30,613 nucleotides of DNA from DASZKW01 sp035552775 (GCA_035552775.1 DASZKW010000037.1:1-30613), one strand, 5' to 3'; numbered from the stretch's first letter, positions 14,501 to 22,608 are shown. Made by a program: numbers and translations. The notes: generated from the letters alone by a model not told the origin.

Positions 14501-17128
14501 ATGCCGTTCGTCTACGCATTCGACCACAAACACCGCAAGCCGCCGATGGCGATGAAAGAACTCCTCGGTGGCAAGGGGGCGAACCTGGCCGAGATGACGT
14601 CGGTGCTCGGTTTGCCGGTGCCGCCGGGATTCACCCTAACCACCGACGCCTGCCGTGCTTACATGCAGGGTGGTTGGCCGGACGGGCTGAGCGACGAGGT
14701 GACCAAGCACGTCCGCCGCCTGGAAAAGACGATGGGGAAAAAAATCGGTGATCCCGCCGACCCCCTGCTCGTGAGCGTACGGTCGGGCGCGGCCTCGTCC
14801 ATGCCGGGGATGATGGACACGGTCCTCAACCTCGGTCTCAACGACGCCTCGGTCAAGGGTCTGGCCGACCAGACGAGCGACGAACGCTTCGCGTACGACT
14901 CTTACCGTCGGTTCATATCCATGTACGCGCGCATCGTCGTCGGCATCGACGGCGAGCGCTTCGACGAATCCTTCGACGAGGCCAAGAAGGCCGCCAAGGT
15001 CACCAGCGACGCCGAGCTGCCGCCCGGCGCCCTCGCCGATCTGGTCGAGAAGTACAAGGCGGTGGTGGCGGCCGAGTCCGGCCACCCGTTCCCCCAGGAC
15101 CCGGTCGACCAGTTGCGGGGCTCGATCGAAGCGGTGTTCCGCTCGTGGAACGGGGCCCGGGCCAAGGCCTACCGGGTCCGCGAGCGCATCCCCGACGACC
15201 TCGGCACCGCCGTCAACGTGCAGACGATGGTCTTCGGCAACCGCGACGACAAGTCGGGTACCGGCGTCGGCTTCACCCGCGACCCGGCCACCGGAAAGCA
15301 AGGCGAGTACGGCGATTTCCTCGTCAACGCCCAAGGTGAGGACGTCGTCGCGGGTATCCGCAAGACCCTGCCCCTCGCCGATTTGAAGGAGCGTTTCCCG
15401 AAGATCTTCTCCGAGCTCATGGATATCTTCGCCCGCTTGGAGAAGCACTACCGGGACATGTGCGACACGGAGTTCACCATCGAGCAGGGCAAGCTGTGGA
15501 TGTTGCAGACCCGGGTGGGCAAGCGCACCGGGCGCGCCGCCCTGCGCATGGCCGTCGACATGACCAAGCAGCGGGCCTGGAAGATATCGAAGGAGGAGGC
15601 AGTCGGGCGGGTCAGCGGTGACCACCTCGACCAGGTGCTGCACCCGCAGTTCGCCGAGACCCCGACCCATCCCCTGACCAAAGGCCTGGCCGCGTCGCCG
15701 GGCGCGGCGGTGGGCAAGGTGTACTTCACCGCCAATGACGCCGCCACCGCCGCCGAGCGAGGCGAGTCGGTCATCCTCGTGCGCTCCGAGACGTCCCCCG
15801 ATGACGTGCACGGCATGATCGCCTCCCAGGGTATCCTCACCACGCGCGGCGGGCTGGTGAGCCACGCCGCCGTCGTCGCCCGCGGCTGGGGCAAGCCCGC
15901 GGTGGTCGGCGCCGAGGCGGTGCGCATCAGCGGCAGAGGCTTCGCGGTGGGCAAGGTGAAGGTCTCCGAGGGCGACGTGATCTCCCTCGACGGCACGACC
16001 GGCGAGGTCGCGCTCGGCGAGGTGGCGCTGAGCAGGGGGGAGGCGCCCGACGAGTTCGTGACCGTGCTCAAGTGGGCCGACAGCATCCGCAAGGGAAAGC
16101 TGGCGGTGCGCGCCAACGCCGACAACGGCGTCGACGCAGAAAACGCGCGCCGTTTCGGCGCCGAGGGGATCGGCCTGTGCCGCACCGAGCACATGTTCCT
16201 CGCCGAGGACAGGCTGCCGATCGTGCGCCGCATGATCCTGGCGTCGTCGCCCGAGGAAGAATCCGCGGCCCTCGAAGAGCTGCGGGAGGCCCAGAAGTCC
16301 GACTTCGTGTCCATCCTCGAGGCTATGGACGGCCTACCGGTCACCGTCCGCCTGCTCGACCCGCCGCTGCACGAGTTCCTGCCCTCGACCGAGGAGCTGG
16401 AGCTGAAGAAGGCGACCGAGGGGCTCTCCGAGACCGAGGAGCGCCTCCTCGATGCCGCCCAGGCATGGCACGAGACCAACCCCATGCTCGGCACCCGGGG
16501 GGTGCGCCTGGGGGTGGTCAAGCCCGGTCTGTACGCCATGCAGGTGCGTGCCCTGATGGAAGCGGCGGCGCAGCGCTCGGCGGCCGGCGGCAAGCCGAAG
16601 GTGGAGGTGATGATCCCGTTGACCGTCACCAGGGAGGAGCTCGCCTTGGCCCGCTCGTGGGTGGTGGACGCCATCGCCACCGAGACCAAGGGTCTGCGCA
16701 AGAAACCCCAGGTGACGATCGGCACCATGATCGAGACGCCTCGTGCCGCCATACGGGCGGACGAGATCGCCGAGGAGGCCGATTTCTTCAGCTTCGGCAC
16801 CAACGATTTGACCCAGATGACGTTCGGTTTCAGCCGCGACGACGTCGAGGGCAGGATGATGACCGCCTACCTGGAGCAGGGGCTCCTCGCCCGCAACCCG
16901 TTCGACACCATCGACCAGCGCGGGGTGGGGTCGCTCGTCGAGACCGCCGTGGCGGGTGGCCGGGCGACGCGGCCCGACCTCAAGCTGGGCATATGCGGCG
17001 AGCACGGGGGTGACCCGGAATCGATCGCGTTCTTTTACCGTGCCGGCCTCGATTACGTGTCCTGCTCGCCGTTCCGTGTCCCCATCGCCCGCCTCGCCGC
17101 CGCCCAGGCCGTGCTCGCCGGGCGCTAG
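14501..17128 (+). CDS. ppdK: Pyruvate, phosphate dikinase
   Basis: Cytosolic enzyme interconverting pyruvate, ATP and phosphate with phosphoenolpyruvate, AMP and pyrophosphate; used in gluconeogenesis or reversible glycolysis. The 875-residue length is standard. The N-terminal ATP-grasp domain starts LLGGKGANLAEMTSVLGLPVPPGF. The phosphohistidine domain has TTRGGLVSHAAVVARGWGKPAVVG with catalytic H455, the same number as in the well-studied Clostridium symbiosum enzyme. The C-terminal PEP/pyruvate TIM barrel has GLCRTEHMF, GTMIETPRAA, SFGTNDLTQMTFGF and GICGEHGG with catalytic C832. The frame is open far upstream into recO, but only the ATG at 14501 gives the conserved MPFVYAFDHK start. dnaG follows 32 nt later; the dgt gene often found between them in Actinobacteria is absent. 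Confidence 0.96.
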   Translation: MPFVYAFDHKHRKPPMAMKELLGGKGANLAEMTSVLGLPVPPGFTLTTDACRAYMQGGWPDGLSDEVTKHVRRLEKTMGKKIGDPADPLLVSVRSGAASSMPGMMDTVLNLGLNDASVKGLADQTSDERFAYDSYRRFISMYARIVVGIDGERFDESFDEAKKAAKVTSDAELPPGALADLVEKYKAVVAAESGHPFPQDPVDQLRGSIEAVFRSWNGARAKAYRVRERIPDDLGTAVNVQTMVFGNRDDKSGTGVGFTRDPATGKQGEYGDFLVNAQGEDVVAGIRKTLPLADLKERFPKIFSELMDIFARLEKHYRDMCDTEFTIEQGKLWMLQTRVGKRTGRAALRMAVDMTKQRAWKISKEEAVGRVSGDHLDQVLHPQFAETPTHPLTKGLAASPGAAVGKVYFTANDAATAAERGESVILVRSETSPDDVHGMIASQGILTTRGGLVSHAAVVARGWGKPAVVGAEAVRISGRGFAVGKVKVSEGDVISLDGTTGEVALGEVALSRGEAPDEFVTVLKWADSIRKGKLAVRANADNGVDAENARRFGAEGIGLCRTEHMFLAEDRLPIVRRMILASSPEEESAALEELREAQKSDFVSILEAMDGLPVTVRLLDPPLHEFLPSTEELELKKATEGLSETEERLLDAAQAWHETNPMLGTRGVRLGVVKPGLYAMQVRALMEAAAQRSAAGGKPKVEVMIPLTVTREELALARSWVVDAIATETKGLRKKPQVTIGTMIETPRAAIRADEIAEEADFFSFGTNDLTQMTFGFSRDDVEGRMMTAYLEQGLLARNPFDTIDQRGVGSLVETAVAGGRATRPDLKLGICGEHGGDPESIAFFYRAGLDYVSCSPFRVPIARLAAAQAVLAGR

Positions 17129-17146
17129 CGAGACCTACCGTTGCCG

Positions 17147-17152
17147 TAGGTT
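17147..17152 (+). promoter_or_regulatory. Possible -10 box (TAGGTT) of dnaG
   Basis: TAGGTT ends 8 nt before the GTG start of dnaG at 17161; no Shine-Dalgarno site is present in the 32-nt gap after ppdK. Confidence 0.4.
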
Positions 17153-17160
17153 GGACGGCC

Positions 17161-19017
17161 GTGGGGATCCTCGACGAGGACGTGGTCCGGGTTCGGGAGA
17201 CGACCGACTTCGTCGCCCTGGCCTCCGAGCACATCGCCCTGCGGCGCGTCGGCCGGCGCTGGGTCGGGCTTTGCCCGTTCCACATGGAGAAATCCCCGTC
17301 GCTGTCGATCAACGCCGAGGATGGTTTCTTCCACTGCTTCGGCTGCCAGAAGGGCGGCGACGTGATCACCTTCGTGCGCGACCTCGAGCATCTGGACTTC
17401 GTCGAGGCTGTCGAGAAGCTGGCCGCCCGAGCCGGCATCACCCTGCGCTATGACGAGCGGGCGGGACACGACGGCCAACAACGCACCCGCATCACCGAGG
17501 CTCTGGAGGCAGCCATCGACTGGTACCACCAGCGGCTCATGTCGGGCGCGGACGGGGCGGCGGCGCGGGCCTATCTGCGTGCAGAGCGCGGTTATGACGG
17601 TGACGTGGTGCGCCGCTACCGCCTGGGTTGGGCACCGGAGGGTTGGAACCAACTCGTGCGTTCGTTGAAGGTGCCCGCCGCCACCCTGGCCGAGGCCGGT
17701 CTGGCTGGGGCGGGCGAACGGGGTCACTTCGACACATTCCGCGGACGGCTCCTTTTCCCCATCTTCGAAGCCTCGGGAAGGCCTGTTGGTTTCGGTGGGC
17801 GGCTCCTGCCGGGGGGCCGGGGGCCCAAGTACAAGAACACCGCCGGCAGCGCCGTGTACGACAAGAGCCGCGTGCTCTACGGACTCAACTGGGCCAAGAA
17901 TGCCGTGGTCGAGCGCCAGCGGGTGGTCGTTTGCGAGGGATATACCGACGTGATCGGACTCCACGGCGCCGGGATCGGCGAAGCCGTGGCTACCTGCGGC
18001 ACCGCTCTGGCTGACGGCCACGTCCGCCTGCTGACGCGCTTCGCCCGCCGCATCGTGCTCGCCTACGACGCTGACGGCGCCGGCCAGGCGGCGGCGGAGA
18101 GGGTTTACGAGTGGGAGCATCGCTTCGAGGTGGACATCGCCGTAGCCCTGCTTCCCCCCGGGGCCGACCCCGCTGACGTGGCCCGCCGCGATCCTGACGC
18201 ACTTGGTGCTGCGGTGGAAGGAGCCCAGCCCTACCTGGCCTTCCGCCTCGAGCGCCTGCTCGCCCGCGCCGACCTGCGCACCCCCGAGGGGCGCGCCCGC
18301 GCTGCCGGCGCGGCGATGTCGCTCGTCGCCACCCACCCCAACGCCCTGGTCCGCGACCAGTACGTCATGGTCGTCGCCGACCGCTGCCGTATCGATCCGA
18401 CCCGGCTGCGCCAGATGCCTCCCCCGCCGGGGGGCGATGAGCGCCGGGGGAGCGCTCGGCGCAGCGTGCCGGTCGATGCCGCCGGACGAGAGGCCGGGTC
18501 CCGTCGGCCAGAGGCGGCGGCCGACGGGGAGGAGCCGGAGCCGGCCGGTGCCACCTCGGCCTCGGTGGCGCCCGCGGAGCTCGAGGGGTTGCGCCTCGCC
18601 TTGCACCGACCCGACGAGGTGGCCGACCGGCTCGACGAGGCGCTGTTCGGCCACCCCGTGGCGCGCTCCGCGTTCCGTGCCCTCGTCGACGCCACCACCC
18701 TGCACCAGGCCATGGACGGCGCCGATGCGGCGACGGCGGCGTTGCTCCAACGCCTCGTCGTCGAGGAGGCCGAGGCCGAGGCCGACGACGTCTTGGTGCG
18801 CCTGGTGGAAAGGGCCGGAGCCCGTGCCCTGGCCACGTTGCAGGCCGACAGCCGTCGGGCGGCGGACCCCTCGTCGCTGGTGCCGACCATCGCATGGATC
18901 AAGCTGGCGCTCGAGGACCTGCGCGCCGAAGGCGAGCCTGCCCCCGGTCCGCAACGAGCTGCGGAGGAGCGGTTGGTACCCTGGCTCGTGGCCTTCGAGG
19001 CTGACGCCAATGAGTGA
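17161..19017 (+). CDS. dnaG: DNA primase DnaG
   Basis: Primase that lays RNA primers for replication. The CHC2 zinc-binding domain uses C38, H41, C59 and C62 (CPFH...CFGC). The catalytic core follows, with the toprim motif EGYTD (259-263) and DADGAG (303-308), plus GFGGRLLPGGRGPKYKNT. After a low-complexity linker (about 425-470, rich in Pro, Arg, Glu and Ala), a C-terminal helical domain corresponds to the helicase-interaction domain. 618 residues is normal for Actinobacteria. The start is GTG. The stop overlaps the sigma factor start by 8 bp, so the two are translationally linked, an arrangement echoing the classic macromolecular-synthesis operon. Confidence 0.95.
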   Translation: MGILDEDVVRVRETTDFVALASEHIALRRVGRRWVGLCPFHMEKSPSLSINAEDGFFHCFGCQKGGDVITFVRDLEHLDFVEAVEKLAARAGITLRYDERAGHDGQQRTRITEALEAAIDWYHQRLMSGADGAAARAYLRAERGYDGDVVRRYRLGWAPEGWNQLVRSLKVPAATLAEAGLAGAGERGHFDTFRGRLLFPIFEASGRPVGFGGRLLPGGRGPKYKNTAGSAVYDKSRVLYGLNWAKNAVVERQRVVVCEGYTDVIGLHGAGIGEAVATCGTALADGHVRLLTRFARRIVLAYDADGAGQAAAERVYEWEHRFEVDIAVALLPPGADPADVARRDPDALGAAVEGAQPYLAFRLERLLARADLRTPEGRARAAGAAMSLVATHPNALVRDQYVMVVADRCRIDPTRLRQMPPPPGGDERRGSARRSVPVDAAGREAGSRRPEAAADGEEPEPAGATSASVAPAELEGLRLALHRPDEVADRLDEALFGHPVARSAFRALVDATTLHQAMDGADAATAALLQRLVVEEAEAEADDVLVRLVERAGARALATLQADSRRAADPSSLVPTIAWIKLALEDLRAEGEPAPGPQRAAEERLVPWLVAFEADANE

Positions 19018-20131
19018 GGCAGGCCCCACCGCGTTCACCCCTGCGGTGCTGGGCCTGGTAGATCCGCCGGCGCTCGGTCTTCTGGGCGCGACCGAGATCG
19101 GCTCGGCACCGGCGGCGCCGGCCGTGGGGGAGGGCTCGGCCCTGTCCCGCCCCCCGCGTCGCCGGGCCGTCGCGGCGGGGCGCCCCCCGGTTGGCGCCAC
19201 TTCGCCGTCGAGCACGGACCCCGTCCGCATGTACCTGAAGGAGATCGGCAAGGTCCCGCTACTAAGCGGCGAGGAGGAGGTGCTCCTCGCCCGGTGCGTC
19301 GAGGCGGGCGTGCTGGCCCGCCGGCGCCTGCTGCAGCGCGAGCGCGCCGGTGTCGAACGCGACGACACTGCTCTCGCCCTCGACGAGCGCTTGCGCGCCG
19401 AAGGCCTGGCGGCCAAGCGCGTCCTGGTGGAGGCCAACCTCCGTTTGGTGGTGTCCATCGCCAAGCGGTACTCCAACCGGGGGCTGCCCTTCTTGGACCT
19501 GATCCAGGAGGGCAATGCCGGGCTGATGCGGGCGGTCGACAAGTTCGACTACACGAGGGGCTTCAAGTTCTCCACTTATGCCACCTGGTGGGTCCGCCAA
19601 GCCATCACCCGGGCCATCGCCGACCAGGCGCGCACCATCCGCATCCCGGTCCACATTGTCGAAATCATCAACAAGGTCGTCCGCGCCCAGCGCGAACTGC
19701 TCCAGGAGCTGAGCCGGGAGCCGACCGTCGACGAGGTGGCGGCACGCTGCGAACTGACCCCCGAACGCGTCCGCGACATCCTCGGCGTGGGCCAGGAGAC
19801 GGTTTCGCTCGAGCAGCCCATGGGTGACGACGACTTCAGCCTCTCCGACCTGATAGAGGACGAGAATGCCGTCGTCCCCTCGGAGGCCGCCGCCCGAGCC
19901 ATGCTCAACGGCGCCATCGACGAGGCGCTGGCCGAGCTGAACGAGCGCGAGCAACGGGTGGTACGGCTCCGCTTCGGCCTGGACGACGGTCAGATGCGGA
20001 CCCTCGAAGAAGTAGGGCGAGAATTCGGCGTCACCCGCGAGCGGATCCGCCAGATCGAATCTAAGACCCTGGCCAAGCTGCGTCACCCGTTGCGTGGAGG
20101 CCACCTGCGCGACTACCTCGACGAGGCCTGA
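19010..20131 (+). CDS. rpoD: Principal RNA polymerase sigma factor (SigA/RpoD type)
   Basis: Primary sigma-70 factor, 373 residues. After a short disordered N-terminus (1-68) comes region 1.2 DPVRMYLKEIGKVPLLSGEEE (from residue 70, shown whole only to VPLL). Region 2 follows with NLRLVVSIAKRYSNRGLPFL, LIQEGNAGLMRAVDKFDY and the -10-reading FSTYATWWVRQAI (187-199). Region 3 and region 4 end the protein, the latter with TLEEVGREFGVTRERIRQIE (331-350), the -35-binding helix-turn-helix. No acidic region 1.1 of E. coli type is present. The ATG at 19010 lies inside the end of dnaG (8-bp overlap). The frame is open upstream through dnaG, but that part is a shadow. Confidence 0.93.
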   Translation: MSEAGPTAFTPAVLGLVDPPALGLLGATEIGSAPAAPAVGEGSALSRPPRRRAVAAGRPPVGATSPSSTDPVRMYLKEIGKVPLLSGEEEVLLARCVEAGVLARRRLLQRERAGVERDDTALALDERLRAEGLAAKRVLVEANLRLVVSIAKRYSNRGLPFLDLIQEGNAGLMRAVDKFDYTRGFKFSTYATWWVRQAITRAIADQARTIRIPVHIVEIINKVVRAQRELLQELSREPTVDEVAARCELTPERVRDILGVGQETVSLEQPMGDDDFSLSDLIEDENAVVPSEAAARAMLNGAIDEALAELNEREQRVVRLRFGLDDGQMRTLEEVGREFGVTRERIRQIESKTLAKLRHPLRGGHLRDYLDEA

Positions 20132-20139
20132 AACCTGCG

Positions 20140-20159
20140 GCTGGCGGTTAGCGGCCAGC
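20140..20159. terminator. Small hairpin after rpoD
   Basis: GCTGGC (20140-20145) and GCCAGC (20154-20159) form a 6-bp stem in the 27-nt gap between the convergent rpoD and YtxH-like genes. It is short and without a T-tract, so its role as terminator is tentative. Confidence 0.25.
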
Positions 20160-20530
20160 TAGCGGCGGCCGGGGGCCCCGGATGGGTCGCCGCCATTGCT
20201 GGTCGCGGCGCTGCCGGCGCCGGCGCTGCTCGGCCGGGCAGTGCTGGCCGTGGCGGTAGCCTCCTGGACCTTCTCGGTCGCCCCGGCGACGACGCCCCTG
20301 GCCTTGTCGGCGACTGGCGATACCGTCGCGCCGGCTTTGTCCTTGGCCGCGGCGGCGGCGCGCGCCGCGGTGTCGGTTACCGTCTGCCCCGCCGGGGTGC
20401 TGCGCGCTCGTCGGAACAACCCGTTGATCTGCTGATAACGCTCGCGTCCCGCAGCCGTTCCCGCGTAGAAGCCCGCGGCGAACCCGACCAAAAGACCTGC
20501 ACGAAACCTCATGCCCATGGACCTACCCAT
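20159..20530 (-). CDS. YtxH-like small membrane-anchored protein
   Basis: About 123 residues. The N-terminus carries one hydrophobic, glycine-rich segment (FRAGLLVGFAAGFYAGTAAG) followed by GRERYQQINGLFRRAR. The rest is an Ala/Thr/Lys-rich, probably helical and flexible tail (AARAAAAAKDKAGATV). This pattern is that of YtxH-like or general stress membrane proteins of unknown role. Starts at 20530, 20518 or 20512 are all ATG and in frame; the hydrophobic segment begins right after the last, so any would work. It is convergent with rpoD and divergent from tRNA-Asn. Confidence 0.6.
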   Translation of the reverse strand: MGRSMGMRFRAGLLVGFAAGFYAGTAAGRERYQQINGLFRRARSTPAGQTVTDTAARAAAAAKDKAGATVSPVADKARGVVAGATEKVQEATATASTARPSSAGAGSAATSNGGDPSGAPGRR

Positions 20531-20572
20531 CGGGCGGTCCGAGGACACACGTGGAAGCAAGGCCCCTGGTGA

Positions 20573-20578
20573 TAGTGT
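20573..20578 (+). promoter_or_regulatory. -10 box (TAGTGT) of tRNA-Asn
   Basis: TAGTGT ends 13 nt before the tRNA 5' end and lies in the loop region of a small inverted repeat GGTGA...TCACC (20568-20582). Confidence 0.4.
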
Positions 20579-20591
20579 CACCGCTGCCCTT

Positions 20592-20667
20592 TCCGGGGTA
20601 GCTCAATCGGCAGAGCGGATGGCTGTTAACCATTAGGTTGAGAGTTCGAGTCTCTCCCCCGGAGCCA
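20592..20667 (+). tRNA. tRNA-Asn (GTT)
   Basis: A complete cloverleaf can be drawn. The acceptor TCCGGGG pairs with CCCCGGA, the D stem is GCTC/GAGC, and the anticodon stem is GATGG/CCATT around the loop CTGTTAA (anticodon GTT). The T stem GAGAG/CTCTC surrounds TTCGAGT. The discriminator is G and the CCA end is encoded. Confidence 0.95.
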
Positions 20668-20674
20668 CCGGTGT

Positions 20675-20778
20675 TACCAAGGCGAGCGGTGCTACTTCGA
20701 CTGCCCGAGCAGCAAATCCGCAGGTCAACGCCATCAACCGGGCATGAACTTGTCGAAGTAGCACCGCTCGTCTTTGTA
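20675..20778. repeat. Long inverted-repeat element between two tRNA genes
   Basis: Perfect 18-bp arms at 20684-20701 and 20752-20769 extend outward by a further eight or so pairs (with G-U and one mismatch) to 20675 and 20778. They extend inward, after a bulge, through TGCCCG (20702-20707)/CGGGCA (20739-20744). The result is a ~104-bp hairpin with a loop of about 30 nt. It begins 8 bp after the tRNA-Asn CCA end. It may terminate that transcript (the right arm is followed by GTCTTTG), but it is much larger than an ordinary terminator. A small non-coding mobile element is an alternative. Confidence 0.65.
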
Positions 20779-20820
20779 GGTCGGGAGTAGCCCACGCCGG
20801 CCGGTGCCCGTGAGCCAGGG

Positions 20821-20841
20821 GGCCCGGCCGGCTTCCGGGCC
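20821..20841 (+). terminator. GC-rich hairpin upstream of tRNA-Met
   Basis: GGCCCGG (20821-20827) pairs with CCGGGCC (20835-20841) around a 7-nt loop. It could stop transcripts from tRNA-Asn before the next tRNA promoter. No T-tract. Confidence 0.3.
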
Positions 20842-20856
20842 GGTCCGCGAAACCCG

Positions 20857-20862
20857 TACCAT
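20857..20862 (+). promoter_or_regulatory. -10 box (TACCAT) of tRNA-Met
   Basis: TACCAT ends 14 nt before the tRNA 5' end at 20877. It resembles the -10 boxes of the protein genes here but with a longer distance, as expected for a processed RNA. Confidence 0.45.
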
Positions 20863-20876
20863 CTTGTTTTCCCCCC

Positions 20877-20950
20877 GGGGCGGTAGCTCAGTGGTTAGAG
20901 CACCCGACTCATAATCGGTGATGTCGTGGGTTCGATCCCCACCCGCCCCA
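20877..20950 (+). tRNA. tRNA with CAT anticodon (Met, possibly Ile2)
   Basis: The acceptor GGGGCGG pairs with CCGCCCC, the D stem is GCTC/GAGC, and the anticodon stem is CCCGA/TCGGT around CTCATAA (anticodon CAT). The T stem is GTGGG/CCCAC. CCA is not encoded. The acceptor starts with a normal G-C pair and the anticodon stem lacks the three G-C pairs of an initiator, so it is an elongator tRNA-Met or a tRNA-Ile2 that needs lysidine; sequence alone does not decide. Confidence 0.9.
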
Positions 20951-20980
20951 CCCAACCCAAACCGTGAGAGCACCACAAAG

Positions 20981-21014
20981 GGAGCCCTGGCCGGGGAAGT
21001 CGGGCCAGGGCTCC
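20981..21014. terminator. Strong 12-bp hairpin between tRNA-Met and lsr2
   Basis: GGAGCCCTGGCC (20981-20992) and GGCCAGGGCTCC (21003-21014) are perfect 12-bp complements around a 10-nt loop. They sit between the convergent tRNA-Met and lsr2. On the minus strand the stem is followed by CTTTGTGG. It is probably a bidirectional terminator. Confidence 0.65.
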
Positions 21015-21015
21015 T

Positions 21016-21066
21016 AGTCGGTCGAATCGTCCAGTCGGTCGATTCGTCTAGCCGGACGGATCGTCG
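21016..21066. repeat. Three 17-bp tandem near-repeats after lsr2
   Basis: Units 21016-21032, 21033-21049 and 21050-21066 share the pattern AGTCGGTCGAATCGTCC with two changes in the second copy and several in the third. They fill the space between the lsr2 stop codon and the terminator hairpin. Confidence 0.65.
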
Positions 21067-21438
21067 TCAGTGAGCGGCGTCGAACGCGGCGCGGACCTCG
21101 CCGGAAATCCGGCCTCGATCGCTGACATTGAAGCCGTTGGCCCGAGCCCATTCCCGGATCGCCCCCAAGCTGCTCGTCGAGCCCGCGCCGCGGCTGCGGC
21201 TCCGACTACGACTCCCCGTGCCGGCGCCCGCCGCGGCACGACGTGCACGATTTACGCTCCCCGCCCTCCGGGCGACGCCGATGTACTCACCGATCCAGTT
21301 GTTGAACTCGTCCAAGTGCTGCTGGCACATCTCGAGCTCGTAGGTTGCGCCATCGTGACCGAACGTCACGGTCTCTGCAGCCTCCGTCTCTTCTTCATCC
21401 AAATCGCAGGTGATGAGAACTTGAACTTTCTGGGCCAC
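21067..21438 (-). CDS. lsr2: Lsr2 nucleoid-associated xenogeneic silencer
   Basis: Actinobacterial H-NS analogue that bridges AT-rich DNA and silences acquired genes (123 residues). The N-terminal dimerisation part is AQKVQVLITCDLDEEE followed by ETVTFGHDGATYELEMCQQH. An Arg/Ser-rich linker (SRSRSRSRG) comes next, and the C-terminal DNA-binding domain is IREWARANGFNVSDRGRISGE with the RGR minor-groove motif near residue 108. The GTG at 21438 is chosen because a good ribosome-binding site (AAAGGAGAG, complement of 21445-21453) lies about 8 nt before it; the frame stays open upstream but is not Lsr2-like. TATGCT (complement of 21481-21486) may be the -10. This is one of the few genes here with a clear leader and Shine-Dalgarno site. 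Confidence 0.93.
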   Translation of the reverse strand: MAQKVQVLITCDLDEEETEAAETVTFGHDGATYELEMCQQHLDEFNNWIGEYIGVARRAGSVNRARRAAAGAGTGSRSRSRSRGAGSTSSLGAIREWARANGFNVSDRGRISGEVRAAFDAAH

Positions 21439-21539
21439 TCTTGTCTCTCCTTTGGAGGCGGGGGAAGTCGGGCAACGATGAGCATATACAACATCTTGAC
21501 ACCTACCGCGCCTGGAGCCAATGTTTACCGAAGATCCAG

Positions 21540-22565
21540 CTATGCGCGAGCCAACCGCGTAGCGAGGTACGCGAGCGACAGCGGGTAACGGTAGTCGATC
21601 CCGGAGTGCGTGCCATCGAACAGTTCGAAGTGCACATCGGTCACGCCAATGGCTGACAGTTCGTCGCGAAACGCCACCGCGCCCAAGTCGAGGTACCACT
21701 CGTCCTTGGTGCCCCCATCGATCCACACCGCGCGCAAGCCCCTCAAAGCTTCCCGATGGCGGGAGACCATGCGCACCGGGTCCCAATCCAGCCAGCGCGC
21801 CCATACAGCCTCACGAAGACGCCCGGAATGGGGATCGAACGGAAGGATCGGCGTGCCGTCCCCTTCTGCGGAGAAGCACGCCGTGCAACCGAGGACGAGC
21901 AACAGCAGTTCATCGTCGGGACGTGTGAACGGAACGCGGCTGCGGAAATCCAACCACCATCGCTCGATCGAACCGTCGAAGTCGCGCAGGGCGCGTACCG
22001 CCTTGGCGAACTCGGGAATATACAGCAGCTCGTAGAGGGCGTCACCGGCATGGGTGGCCAGGCCGCCGAAGAGATCCGGGCGCAGCATGGGCGTGATCAT
22101 GGCGCCGAAGCCTCCGCTCGATTTGCCCATTATCCCCCGATGTGACGCATCTGGCACTGTGCGGTAGCGGGTATCGACGAACGCGATCACCTCCTCGCAC
22201 AGGTAGGTATGGTATTGTCCCGTACCAGGGGAGTCGACGAACTGTGACCCCCCGTATGCCGTCCACGCGTCCACATAGACCACGATGGCCGGGGGCGCCT
22301 CTTCTCGCGCAAAGACAGCGTCCGCGGTTTCGGGGAATGGCTGGCGGAATGCGGACCGATTGCGCCACATGGTGACGTGGCCGCCGTAGCCTTGGAGTAC
22401 ATAGACCGTGGGATAGCGACGGTCTTGGCCGTCGTCGTATCCGGGGGGAACGTAGACCCAAAGGGGCCGCCGTGCCGGGTCGCCCAGTGGGTTGGTTGCG
22501 AGGGCCTGCGATACCAGCAAGTGTTGGTCGATACGACCTTTCAGCTCCTCATCCCACGGCTGCAT
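21540..22565 (-). CDS. Esterase of the PF00756 (esterase D/antigen 85-like) family
   Basis: 341-residue alpha/beta hydrolase. The N-terminal part RPLWVYVPPGYDDGQDRRYPTVYVLQG (36-62, shown split: VYVPPGYDD, YPTVYVLQG) and AIVVYVDAWTAYGGSQ are typical of the esterase D-like family. The nucleophile elbow is GKSSGG with S149 in GxSxG. The likely acid and base are in WIDGGTKDEWYLD (near 290) and DGTHSGIDYRY (His near 324). No signal peptide is visible, so it is probably cytosolic. The substrate is not predictable. The ATG has a GGGGAG ribosome-binding site, and the gene follows the DUF445 gene by 43 nt on the same strand, so the two may be co-transcribed. Confidence 0.82.
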   Translation of the reverse strand: MQPWDEELKGRIDQHLLVSQALATNPLGDPARRPLWVYVPPGYDDGQDRRYPTVYVLQGYGGHVTMWRNRSAFRQPFPETADAVFAREEAPPAIVVYVDAWTAYGGSQFVDSPGTGQYHTYLCEEVIAFVDTRYRTVPDASHRGIMGKSSGGFGAMITPMLRPDLFGGLATHAGDALYELLYIPEFAKAVRALRDFDGSIERWWLDFRSRVPFTRPDDELLLLVLGCTACFSAEGDGTPILPFDPHSGRLREAVWARWLDWDPVRMVSRHREALRGLRAVWIDGGTKDEWYLDLGAVAFRDELSAIGVTDVHFELFDGTHSGIDYRYPLSLAYLATRLARA

Positions 22566-22608
22566 ATTACTCCCCTAGGTGTTTGCTCTCGACGCTAGCG
22601 GGCCGACG

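Noticed and set aside
14636..16192. 518-codon minus-strand frame over ppdK
   Set aside because: Antisense shadow of ppdK, whose catalytic motifs are all present on the plus strand.
17125..19542. Very long antisense open frame (805 codons, minus strand) over dnaG and rpoD
   Set aside because: Low-complexity translation with no recognisable domain, lying exactly antisense to two well-identified genes; it is a by-product of high GC codon use.
12823..20686. Shared 12-mer TACCAAGGCGAG at 12823-12834 and 20675-20686 as proof of one repeat family
   Set aside because: A 12-base match is expected by chance in 30 kb of GC-rich DNA; the rest of the two elements does not align, so only a weak hint is noted.
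21439..21804. N-terminal extension of Lsr2
   Set aside because: The upstream part is unlike Lsr2, and a ribosome-binding site fixes the start at 21438.
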